Made by a program: the position numbers and the translations under genes. The notes below the pieces were generated by a model. The model saw only the letters and a program-made list of their open reading frames with translations. It was not told the DNA's origin and made no database searches. Shown here in pieces: positions 1 through 11,861 of a stretch of 64,000 nt of DNA. The stretch covers positions 171,562 through 235,561 of the forward strand of contig CACRSC010000472.1 of assembly GCA_902651635.1 (NCBI GenBank), given 5' to 3'. Origin of the DNA: Mastigamoeba balamuthi. Lineage: Eukaryota > Evosea > Mastigamoebida > Mastigamoebidae. Numbering within the stretch: position 1 is the first letter of the stretch; every line of letters starts with the position of its first letter.

Positions 1-415
1 CGACGAGCTCGAGGCCATCCGGCATCTCGTCGTCTCCCGACTCGAGTTGCGTCACCGAATGTTCGGCGGTTCGCTCCCCTGAACGAACACGTCGCCAACG
101 CGCAGGGACGAGCTCGTGAAGCGTGCAGCGGAGTCCGGCGTGGACGCCGCGCACAGGAGTGCCCCGATGGCGCTCGTGGAGCCGGTGGAAGTGGAGGTCA
201 TCAACCTGCGGAACGACTGCGCACAGATGCGCAGGGAGCTCGAGGGAGCGCAGGAGCAGGTCGGGGCTCTCAGGGTGTACAGGGCGCAGCACAAGAAGAG
301 CCAGTGGTGCTGGAGCGTCCTCGTGTCGTTCATGGTCGCGCAGCAGGCTGTCATTGTGTTCCTCGCACTGCACTTCTTCGGAGAGCACGCAGAGACCGAA
401 GCCGGCCTGCAGTGA
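1..415 (+). CDS. Tail-anchored coiled-coil protein, 3' part
   Basis: Only the end of the gene is in the window. Two coding pieces fit: 1-45 and 106-415, joined over a 60-bp GT-AG intron (46-105) that keeps the frame and gives L-E-D-E-L at the junction. The visible tail is charged and helix-prone, with heptad-like residues (VEVEVINLRNDCAQMRREL), followed by one hydrophobic segment (about WCWSVLVSFMVAQQAVIVFL) and a short polar end. This is the layout of a C-terminally anchored membrane protein such as a SNARE-like or golgin-like tether, but no family signature is visible, so no function is named. The stop is TGA at 413-415; Rrp6 starts 93 bp later on the same strand. Confidence 0.6.
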
Positions 416-508
416 AGCGCAAGGGGGCTGCAATATCAGACCAGGAATATCTTCGAAGAAGATTGCGTCATCCAAGATATTTCATTTCCGCGCCGCCCCG
501 ATCGAGCG

Positions 509-3500
509 ATGGCAGAGCAGCAGCAGCAGCGGTTCCTCGACTGCGACTCGCTCGACCAGTGGACGCAGGGCCTCTTCGAATCCCTCATGGCCGCAACCCG
601 CGCGTCCAACAAGCTGCCCCGTGACCAGGTGCCCCCCCTGTCCCCCTCTGGTCGCCTCAGAGCCCGCACAGCAGGGAGGCGGTGCCCAGGAGGCGATGCT
701 GACACTGTGTGCCTGTGCAGGACTACGGGTACTTCACGAGCTTCGTGCCGTTCAAGAGCGGCATGGCCAAGCAGGGCGAGCGGGTGCTGGGCCTGACGCA
801 GAGGCTGCTCGAGATGGCCGACCCCCGCAGGGCCCCCAAGCTGCTCGAGGGGCCGCGCGACGTCGAGGACGTGTCGTACCGCTTCAACACGGGCGCCATC
901 GACGTGCTCGACACGCTGCTCGAGGCCGTGGCACGCGCAGCAGCCCCTCCCCTCTCCCCCCGGATCAATTGTGTCGCCCCCCCTTACACTCCATCCTGAC
1001 GGCTGTGCTGCTCTCCGGACTCCCAACAGGACAACTACGCGGACGATGCCACGGGCGACAGGCAGAACCCCCGCATCATGATCTCCAAGGGCACCGCATC
1101 CGACGTGCGCTGGTGGTTGCAGTGAATGCGTGGCAGTGCTTTTTCTTTTCTTCTGCCTTAGTGGGGGCAGAGGCTCTGCTGTTAAATCGGGAGGGGCAGA
1201 TCGATCTCCTGCCCAAGAATCCTGACGCTTTTATGGCGCAGGTGTGCGCGGGCGAGTACCGCGTGATGCGCGCAGAGAATGTCGGCAGGCCCCAGCAGTC
1301 CTTCGAGTACACCCTCGACAACTCCGCGTCGGCCGTCTGGTGCCCGATCCTGGCGGAGAAGCCCAACGCGAAAACGCCTCTCGATCCCTGTACCTCTTCT
1401 GCCCCCTCCCACACACAATCCACTGTCTCTCTCCCCCCACTCCCACACACAATCCACTGTCTCTCTCTCCTCACTCACTCACTCACTCGCACCCGCATCA
1501 CAAAACCAGCGATTGTGGAGTTCAACGCCGTGAAGAGGGGGGGCAAGAAGGGGCTGCTGGGCAAGCAGAGCGGGCCGTCGGAGGAGCTGGCGGAGCACAT
1601 CAGGAAGATGGGGCTCGACGCCAAGCCGGCGAGCGCGTTCCCGCACCCGTACGAGCACGAGCTGCAGACGCTGGCGTACGAGGACTGGCAGCTCTCCGAG
1701 GCGCAGTCGGAGCCCGCCTACGCGCCGCTGGGGGCGACGCCGTGCACGTGGGTCGACAGCGCCGAGCAGGTGGACGCGCTGGTCGCGGCGCTGCGGGCGG
1801 CCAGGGTGGTGGCGATCGACCTCGAGCACCACGACTACCGCAGCTTCCAGGGATTCACGTGCCTGATGCAGATATCGGCCGGCGGGCAGGACTGGGTCGT
1901 CGACACGCTGGCGCTGCGCTCGAGGCTCGGCCCGCTCAACGCCGTCTTCACGGACCCCGCGGTCGTCAAGGTCCTGCACGGCATGGACTGGGACGTGGTG
2001 TGGCTGCAGAGGGACCTCGGGCTCTACCTCGTCAACGCCATGGACACGGGGCAGGCGGCCAGGGCCCTGGGCTACCAGAGCGCCTCGCTCAAGTACATGC
2101 TCGAGCGCCAGTGCGGCGTCATCGCCGACAAGAGGTACCAGCTCGCCGACTGGCGCGTCAGGCCCATCCCCGCCGAGATGCTCAAGTACGCGCGCGAGGA
2201 CACGCACTACCTCGAGTTCGTCTACCACAAGGTCAGTTCTAGAAACCCGGATTCAATTCAGTCCAATCCAATTCAATTCCGAGGGGGGCAACTGAATTCC
2301 TGTGGCCCGCACGCAGATCAAGTCCGAGCTCCTGCACAAGGGCGGGAAGCAGCTGCTGCAGACGGTGCTGGACAGGTCGCGCGACCTGTGCCTCAAGGTG
2401 TACGAGCCCCCGCGGTTCAACGAGCAGGGCCACCTGGCCGTCTACAACTCGGGCCGCACCGAGGCGTTCCTGCCGCACCAGATCCAGGCGCTCAAGGAGC
2501 TCTTCGCCTGGCGCGACGCCACCGCGCGCCTCGAGGACGAGAGCACGCGCTACGTCATGCCCAACGCGATGCTGCTGCGCGTCGCCCAGCAGCTGCCCGC
2601 GGACCAGCCGTCGCTGCTGGCGTGCTACTCGCCGCCCCCGCCCTCTGTCCGCGTGCACGCGACAGAGATCCTCGCCATCACGAAGCTCGCGCGCCAGGCC
2701 GGCGAGGAGGCCGCCAAGCTCGCGCAGGTCGAGCAGGCCAAGGTGCCCCGCGCGCCCGCCGAGCCGCGGCACACGAAGCTGGGCGACGACGACGACGAGG
2801 TGATGGACGACGCCGACGACGCGGACGCCCCCAGGCCGGCCGCTGCGGACGCGGCGCCCGCCCCGCAGGTGCTGTCGACGGAGCAGCTGTACAAGGTCGC
2901 CGGGTGGGAGGGCGAGGCGGGCAGCGGGCTCTTCTCGGAGAGCGGCGACGCGCTGTCGACGCCCAAGTCGAGGCGCGCCGCGGCGCAGGTGACGACGGGG
3001 AAGAGGGGGACGCTGTTCGACGACGACGACGACGACGAGGACGACGCCGACGAGGCCCCCGCCGCCGCGGACGAGAGCCGCCGCACGGCGACGCTCATTG
3101 CCCAGTCGATCGCTGCGTCGCCGCAGCCCAAGCGCCCCGAGGTCGCCGCCCCCGAGGCCCCGGCAGCAGCGGCGCCCAGCGACGTGCCCCCCAAGCCCGC
3201 AGAGGAGCCCCCCAAGCCCGACAAGGCCGCCGAGGAGGACCCCGACGCCGTGAAGGAGGTCCCCAGGTCAATGGAGGAGGTCCGCGCCTGCTCTCCCCCC
3301 GCGCCGCGGACGCGTCGTCCGTGCGGCAGAGCACTGACTGGGCGCCTTGTCGCTTCCGCCTGCAGATCTACAAGCTGTCCAACATGAACCGCAAGAGAAA
3401 CAAGGAGAAGAAGAGGCAGAAGGAGGAGAGCATGCGCCGCGCCACCTCCCCCGAGGTCGTCGAGATCCCGTGCGCCGCGTTGTCTCTCACCCTTTCTTCC

Positions 3501-4163
3501 GTGCGCTGACTGGGCAACGGCAGTGACGACGACGACGAGAAGCGCACGGGACAGAAGCGCTCCAAGGCCCGTGTCGACGAGGAGGGTGAGCTGCCCGCGC
3601 TGGCTTGCGTGCTTCTGGGCTAACCGCGCCTCTGGTGTGGCAGATAAGTCCGAGTTCATGCGGAGGATCGGGTGGAAGAGCGGCGACGGCGCTGCCGAAG
3701 AGGAGGCCGCCGGCAGCCCAGCGCCAGCGCAGGCACCGCAGCAGCGCGGGGCGCCCCGCATCATCCGCAAGTCGAGCATGGGGTCCGTGCTCGGCCAGCA
3801 GCAGGGGCAGAAGCAGACCTTTGTCCCCTACGACTACAGCACGCTCAAGCAGGCCCCGTTCACCCTCGGTGGCGCTCGCCAGGTGACTTGGCCTTCTTTC
3901 CCCCTTTGCTTTTTGACTTCGTTTTTTCACAACTTTGCGTGCTGCGAAATTCCATTGAATACCATCCTGACGGGCTTGGGACGGCGCAGGTGCAGCAGCA
4001 GGAGGCCCCGGCACAGTCGACGTCCCCGCAGGTGCAGTCGACGACGTCGCCCGGGCAGCAGAGGAGGACGCCGCACCTCACGTCGACGCCCAAGACGGGC
4101 ATGAGGGCCGCCACCTTCAGCGGGACAAGCAGCTCGCAGTCGGCCTCGCGCAAGTGGCGCTGA
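509..4163 (+). CDS. RRP6: Nuclear exosome 3'-5' exoribonuclease Rrp6/EXOSC10
   Basis: Ten exons fit in frame: 509-628, 721-927, 1030-1104, 1242-1389, 1510-2231, 2317-3279, 3366-3469, 3524-3585, 3644-3882, 3990-4163, giving about 937 residues. The N-terminus is a PMC2NT domain (LFESLMAATRASNKLP, then FVPFKSGMAKQG). The DEDD-Y exonuclease core follows with all motifs: Exo I (VVAIDLEHHDYRSFQG), Exo II around HGMDWDVVWLQ and Exo III YAREDTHYLEF. An HRDC domain comes next (FAWRDATARLEDES to ITKLARQ). The C-terminal third is acidic, alanine-rich and lysine-rich (runs of D near 2787 and 3022), with an EIYKLSNMNRKRNK segment typical of the family. It degrades and trims nuclear RNAs as the distributive nuclease of the nuclear exosome. 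All catalytic residues are present, so it should be active. Confidence 0.95.
1406..1500 (+). repeat. Tandem repeat inside an Rrp6 intron
   Basis: A 34-bp unit beginning ctcccacacacaatccactg occurs twice in a row (from 1406 and from 1440), followed by four TCAC units (about 1472-1495). The array fills most of the 120-bp intron 1390-1509 and lies just upstream of its acceptor; it is pyrimidine-rich on the sense strand. Confidence 0.85.
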
Positions 4164-4306
4164 CGCACTCTGACGCTATAGCCACACCCTCCAAATACTG
4201 AGAACACACTCTCGCTTTGCCTTCTCGAGCGTTCGTTGGTGTGTCCTGCAGTAGTGCCCATCCGTTCTTTTTGGCGCCAAATTTAGATTCATAAAATCTG
4301 CCCGGG

Positions 4307-5363
4307 ATGAAGCGCACGTGGGATGACCGCCAATCCGACTGTGAGACGGCTGGCGTCCCACCGGCCGCCAACCCGACTGCCCCAGCGCTCCCCCCAGACG
4401 AGGCCACCCTCCACGCGCTGCGCGCTGCCCGGGACTCGTGCCTCGCCAACCCCGAGATCGGCTGCAGTGCGTAGCAGCCCAGCCCAGCCCAGCCAGCCCC
4501 CCACAGCGCGACTCACACGCCTCGCCCCCGCAGTCCTCTCGCTCACCGACCGCTTCTGCTGCGCTGCCGACTCGGCGAGGGCCTCTGCCGTGCCGCGCGC
4601 GTCTGTCGCAGCGGCGCTGATGGTCTGTGGCCTCCCCCTGCTGCTGGGCCTCCCCCGCACACTGACGCCCAGCGAACCACCGCCGCTCCAGGCCGTCGCC
4701 GAGAGCACCGGCGAGCCCAGGAGGGCGCCCGCCAGGGGGCCTGCGGGCGTCGCCAGGTGCCACGTGCAGGCCGTCGCGCGGCTCGAGGCGGCCCTGGCCC
4801 TGGGCGTCGACGACCCCTGCCGGGGCGGCGTGGCGACTGCGGTGGCCGCCATCCTGGGCGACGCCAGCTTCGTCGTCGACACGCTCCGCAGGCCCGGGGC
4901 CTTCGCAGAGTACGCCGACGCCATCGCCGCGCGCTACAGGCACGCGCTGCCGCGCACGGTCTCGGCCGTCATGACGTGCCTGGAGCTCGGCGACGAGGAC
5001 AGGGTCGCCGAAGTGCTCGCAGAGACGGCAGTCGAGCAGGCGACGCCCACAAAGACCGAAGCCGGCGAGGAGCAGCGGAGGCGGCTGGAGCAGGCGGCCA
5101 GGCAGGCGCAGGCGACGCCGGTGACGCCGCTGGGGATCAGGAAGCAGAGGTCCAAGTCGATCGGGCACTTCAGCGCGGCGCTGCTGAACCCCGCGGCGCA
5201 CTTCAGGCACATCGTGGTCGCCCCCAGGAGGACGGGGACGCCAGGGACGCCCATGACGCCCGCGAGGAACGCGGCCGCGTTCGGCCTGCGCAGGAGCTCG
5301 TCGCTGGGGGACACGCCTTCGATGGCCACGCCCACCAAGGCCGCGTCCCGCGTCAAGTACTGA
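4307..5363 (+). CDS. Unknown protein with TP-rich C-terminus
   Basis: Start ATG is 4307, 144 bp after the Rrp6 stop. Exons 4307-4466, 4534-4622 and 4692-5363 give about 306 residues; the second intron (4623-4691, 69 bp) has no in-frame stop, so retention would only add 23 residues. The middle (about residues 55-200) is helical and alanine-rich and looks folded (VARLEAALALGVDDPC, FVVDTLRRPGAFAEYADAIA). The last 100 residues are basic and rich in TP motifs (ATPVTPLGIRKQRSKS, GTPGTPMTPARN, LGDTPSMATP), possible targets of proline-directed kinases. I do not recognise the family. The tail would suit a cell-cycle or nuclear scaffold protein, which is a guess. Confidence 0.6.
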
Positions 5364-6376
5364 GGGGGGGATGGTCGTAGGACCGGACGTTGCTATCCTG
5401 TGGTACAACCATCACACACACGATAAAACACACGGCACCGCGTGTTGTGCAAACGCCGGGTTGCGGTTATACTTGACAGTTTGGCCCCATGTCGGGCTAG
5501 GCGCTCCCTTTTTGACCTGTGCGGTTTGTCCTCCCGCTCGCTCCACGACGGGTAGACCGACTGTCCACAACACGAGCGCAATACACTGCCCAGACGAGCC
5601 CGTGAGCATGCTGCACATGTCGCACGGGGCATTGAACCTGAGGGGCTGTGCCAGAGTGAGCAGGGCAGAGAGTGTGCGTGTGTGTGCGTGCGTGCGAGGA
5701 GAGAAACCAAGCAATGGCGGCGGGTTTCCCTGTGCCTCCAACCTCAACTCACCAGCCATGTGCCACAGGCGGCGGCAGGGCGAGGTGGACACACAGGATG
5801 CCAGCCATGCACCTTTAGTGGGGGCCTCGGTACGGACAGGGGAGGGAGGCCCGCGCTTCCCTCCAGCGGGCCAGTGTCACGGACACATGTCGAGAATGCT
5901 GCGCACCTCCAACCAAGTCACCGACGCATGGGCAGGGAAGGACGCCAGGGACGTTGGGGGCGCTACGGGACCTCATAACTGGGGCTGGGGGTACACCTGC
6001 ATGTGAACACCGGGACCCCTCCTGCCATGATGAGAGAGACTGTGGGCCTGAGACACAAATAATATTACCGAATGCGGCCAGTTCTCTCCCGAAAGGGGCG
6101 CGAAAGATGAGTCAGCAAGGTCTAATTCCGCGAATCACAGTGGGTCTTCCTGCGCCTGCGCATGCTCGGGACCGCCAGTGCACAGCCATAAAGACAAAGC
6201 AACGAGAATTTCGCTTGGAGCATCTCGGAAAGGCAAAACATAAAAACGAGAGCGAAAAGTGAAGCAGCCACGTCACAGAAGTCAGGTGACGCAACATTGT
6301 CCCCTCTTACACTCCTCCCTCAGGGCCGAGACAGCCCCGAGCCCCGCGCCCCCCTCGGCAGCACAGAGAGCGCGCC
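5364..6376. other. Intergenic region, about 1 kb
   Basis: No convincing gene. Open frames here (for example 5371-6006) have no homology I recognise, no clean exon structure and unbiased codon use. It contains a GT-rich stretch near 5670-5700 and presumably the promoter of the glycosyltransferase gene at its right end. Confidence 0.6.
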
Positions 6377-7327
6377 ATGGGGCGCAGAGCCTTGGCGATC
6401 GCGGCCTGCGGCCTCGCCGTCGTGTCCCTGCTGGCGTGCGCGGCAGCCATCTACGCCGTGCCCCGCGAGCACGTGGGCGGCACCGCGCGTGCGCTTCTCC
6501 ACCGTCTCCGTGCCTCCCTCGCCGGTTCCGTCGGGCGCGGGTGCAAGTGCAGCACCCCAGCCGCCGTCCCGCAGAGCAGCAGCGGCGTCCCCGGGGTGGG
6601 AGCCGTGTACCTGATCGAGTCGGGCCGCGAGGGGCGTGCACCCCAGATGCTGGCGCTGCTGCGGGCGCTGGGCGTGGGCAACGTCACCCGCGTCGCCCCG
6701 TACGACGCCGCCGAGATGCAGCGGCGCCACGAGCGGGGCGAGGCCGCGTGGGACACGCCCGCGGACACGCAGCTGGACCTGCGGCTGCAGGGCGCCCTCA
6801 ACGCGCGCGCCGCAGCCGAGACGGAGCACGCGACGCTGGAGGAGCTCTGGCGCATGACGGCGCGCTACTACACGGCCCTCAGGGCCCTGCGGCTCTTCGG
6901 AGCCAGCGGGCACGCGACGGCCCTCTTCCTCGCCGACGACATGGACCTCGACGTCGCCGTGGCCTCGGAGGCGGAGCGGGCCGTGCGGGCAGCGCCGGAG
7001 CCGTGGAGCATGCTGCAGCTGGACGCGTGCGACGAGATGGTGAGGGGAGAGCTGGTCGCAGCGCCCGGACTGCACCGCTCGACGTCGCTGGGCTGGTGCG
7101 GCGCCTTCGTGCTCAACAGGGGCAGCCTCGGCGGGGTGCTGGGCTGCCTCGACGCCCCGGCGGTGGCGGTGCCCGACCTCGCACAGCGGCTCGAGGGCGT
7201 CTGCTCGGCCTCGGCGGGATGGAACTCGCTCTCCCTCTGGCCCCCCGTCGCCACCCACGTCCTGCTCAGGCCCCAGCTCTTCCCCTCGGCCCGCAAGGCC
7301 TTCGGCATCCCCGACCCCGTCTACTGA
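6377..7327 (+). CDS. Type II membrane glycosyltransferase, GT25-like
   Basis: Single exon, 316 residues. The N-terminus is a signal anchor (ALAIAACGLAVVSLLACAAA, about residues 5-26), so the catalytic part should face the Golgi or ER lumen. The body begins with a strand-loop (VGAVYLIESGREGRAPQML), runs through RYYTALRALRLFGASG, and has a metal-binding acidic motif in FLADDMDLD after ATAL, like the D-D motif of family 25 and LPS-type glycosyltransferases; SLGWCGAFVLNRGSL resembles their CGAYALS-type segment. Substrate and sugar donor cannot be told. The gene has no introns, unlike its neighbours. The GT25 assignment rests on layout and motifs seen by eye. Confidence 0.55.
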   Translation: MGRRALAIAACGLAVVSLLACAAAIYAVPREHVGGTARALLHRLRASLAGSVGRGCKCSTPAAVPQSSSGVPGVGAVYLIESGREGRAPQMLALLRALGVGNVTRVAPYDAAEMQRRHERGEAAWDTPADTQLDLRLQGALNARAAAETEHATLEELWRMTARYYTALRALRLFGASGHATALFLADDMDLDVAVASEAERAVRAAPEPWSMLQLDACDEMVRGELVAAPGLHRSTSLGWCGAFVLNRGSLGGVLGCLDAPAVAVPDLAQRLEGVCSASAGWNSLSLWPPVATHVLLRPQLFPSARKAFGIPDPVY

Positions 7328-7524
7328 GCCCCGCCGCTGCCGCAACTGTCTCCCTGTGTCCGTTGATTCATCATCGAATAGAGCAAATAGGGGAAGCTGG
7401 TTCCAATATGACGCCAAAGAGAGAACTGGGGGGACGATATTTGCCCGGCGATATTATCGGGGGGGCCCGATATTTTCGTCTCCTGTGCGTTAGTACCAGA
7501 CGCACCCAACGCGCCGGCCCCCAC

Positions 7525-8919
7525 ATGTCTTCCGCCTCGCCACCGCTCAACCGCGTGCAGGTCGTCCTCTTCCAGCTGTCCCACCACGTCGATTACGGCG
7601 ACTGTCGTCGGCCCCTCCCCCGCCCGCGCCCGCTGCCTCCCCCCCGGGCCCTCCCTGACCCCCTCGGGCCCCCACGTCCCCTCCGCAGGCGTCTTCCTCT
7701 CGGGCGAGTCGCAGGAGCTCGGGGGGTGGGACATCGCACGGGCGGTGCGCATGCACTGGACGCCGGGGGACAGGTGGACGGCGCACGTGGAGTTTACCGA
7801 GCGGCAGTCGGACCTGCACTACAAGTACCTCGTCGGCCCCTTCGGCCCCGCCTCGGCCGAGCGCCCGCACCGCTGGGAGCCGTCCGTCGCTCCACTGCTC
7901 CCTGCTCCCTGGCCCCCCACCCCCTGCCACGTCGCTCACCTGGAGGGACACCTCCCCCGTCACTCGCACACAACCGCGCACAGCACGTCGGACAGGCACG
8001 TGTTCCTGCCAATCGAATGCGAAGGTGCCCCACCCCCACCGGTTCCTCTGCGATCTTCTCGATTTCCATACCAATTGAATTTCACCCCCCGACGCACCGC
8101 GTCTGGACACGCGCACTGGCGCCGCGAACGCACCGTAACCTGCACGCTCGGCGCGCGCCAGAGAACAACGTAGTGTTCTCGCTGCACGACCAGTGGGGCG
8201 TGTGGAACCAGCAGGTGGACGTCATCGAGGCGTTCATGGGCACAGAGGCGCTGCTGCGCGAGCACTACGCCCAGATGCGCAAGTTCGCCGAGTGGGAGCA
8301 GCAGCGCTCCTGGCGCACGTTCCATGTCGAGCACTACGACTGGTGGGCCTTCCCCATCTCGGAGCAGTCCAGGTTACACGCCGTTTTGGTTTTTTTTTCT
8401 GTCGCCACTGCAAAAAAACCCGAGCGGAGCAACTGCGGAGGCCACAGAGCTCATCTCGCACACGCAGATACGGGTTCCGCTACTCCCCTACAGCCCAGGC
8501 GAGGCAGAAGCTGCGTGGCGACCCCCAGTTCCTCTCCTCCCTCGAGAAGGCCGTCGAACTTGTGCGGTTTCCCTCCGTTTTTTCCTGGTTTTTGCCTGCT
8601 CAGCGAATGCCGCCGCCTCCGACCCCACGCTCCACGCTTCCCGCCCTCGCATCGACAGATGTGCAGGTCGTGGGGGTGGGACCTGTGGAACGAGCGCACT
8701 ATCGCAGAGCCGCACGCAGAGCAGTGCTGGAGGAACAACCCTATCAGGCTGTACAAGGCGGGGAGGTCGCTGCAGGAGTTCCGGCGCGACGACGCCTTCG
8801 CCAAGCTCTGCGCCTACGCCAGGCACCTCGAGTCGAGCGGAGCTCGCCTCAAGTTTCACAACGATAGGTGCGGAGACCAAACCGTACGCAAGCACTGGGA
8901 GTGCCCACTATCTTTTTGA
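7525..8919 (+). CDS. CBM20 starch-binding domain fused to a conserved helical domain
   Basis: Six exons: 7525-7603, 7689-7881, 7984-8024, 8162-8372, 8468-8561, 8659-8919; about 292 residues. Residues 1-110 form a CBM20 fold: FLSGESQELGGWDIARAVRM matches the 'LG.W....A' signature, HYKYLVG supplies the YKY strand, and HRWEPTSDRHVFLP fits the usual RWE..NR...LP end. CBM20 domains bind starch or glycogen chains. The second half is a separate domain with VEHYDWWAFPIS, RYGFRYSPTAQARQKL, SWGWDL and WRNNPIRLYKAGRSLQEF; it looks conserved but I cannot name it, and it has no glycosidase motif. Thus this is a glucan-associated protein of unknown activity. The end is uncertain: the frame stops at 8919 but a further intron after about 8864 is possible. 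Confidence 0.65.
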   Translation: MSSASPPLNRVQVVLFQLSHHVDYGDCRRPLPRPRPLPPPRALPDPLGPPRPLRRRLPLGRVAGARGVGHRTGGAHALDAGGQVDGARGVYRAAVGPALQVPRRPLRPRLGRAPAPLGAVRRSTAPCSLAPHPLPRRSPGGTPPPSLAHNRAQHVGQARVPANRMRRCPTPTGSSAIFSISIPIEFHPPTHRVWTRALAPRTHRNLHARRAPENNVVFSLHDQWGVWNQQVDVIEAFMGTEALLREHYAQMRKFAEWEQQRSWRTFHVEHYDWWAFPISEQSRLHAVLVFFSVATAKKPERSNCGGHRAHLAHADTGSATPLQPRRGRSCVATPSSSPPSRRPSNLCGFPPFFPGFCLLSECRRLRPHAPRFPPSHRQMCRSWGWDLWNERTIAEPHAEQCWRNNPIRLYKAGRSLQEFRRDDAFAKLCAYARHLESSGARLKFHNDRCGDQTVRKHWECPLSF

Positions 8920-9178
8920 GAGCTACACCTTTTTTTGCTGCTCGTTGCTACAAACGAGAATACCAAGACGTGTTGTTGTCCCCCAGCCTACACCAATCCG
9001 ATTCATTCCCTGTTCTCTTTGTACGCCTGCTGTGGCGGGTGAAACGAAACGAGTGCTTATTTTGAAGACAACAAGTGCAAAACCGCCACCAGATACGCAG
9101 ACACCTACCGGGCTAGTGGACAGTCTACTAACGTCTAAGTCTCTTAAATCAAAATTGGTCAAGGGGTTCGCAAGCAGG

Positions 9179-11681
<2,503 letters not shown>

Positions 11682-11861
11682 TCCGCCAAATATGTGAAAT
11701 CCTGGTATCTACCTCGGGGATAATATCAAGATCTTGATATTAAACCACCGCGAAGGGATATCTGCTTCTGATTTTGGCGGGAAATAATTCAATACGTCCC
11801 CAGCCATTTTTGTTTCTGTGTGTGTGTGTCGCGTGTGCGCGTCTGTGCAAGGAACCTCTGC
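11682..11861. promoter_or_regulatory. Divergent promoter with a perfect 22-bp palindrome
   Basis: The 180 bp separate the starts of the FHA-bromodomain gene (-) and the coiled-coil gene (+). Positions 11721-11742 are a perfect palindrome: half-site taatatcaaga followed at once by its reverse complement. It lies about 40-60 bp upstream of the minus-strand start codon. A symmetric site in a shared promoter suggests a dimeric regulator, which is an inference. Confidence 0.6.

Noticed and set aside
436-1026. Antisense frame over the Rrp6 start
   Set aside because: The plus strand here encodes the PMC2NT domain with correct splicing; the antisense frame is a shadow.
4623-4691. Reading 4623-4691 as coding
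   Set aside because: It has no stop, but starts GTCTGT, ends CTCCAG, includes a CTGAC branch-like word and is hydrophobic/proline-rich unlike its flanks; I call it an intron with moderate certainty.
5371-6006. A 211-codon frame downstream of the unknown TP-rich gene
   Set aside because: No conserved motif, mixed codon use and no partner exons; treated as intergenic.
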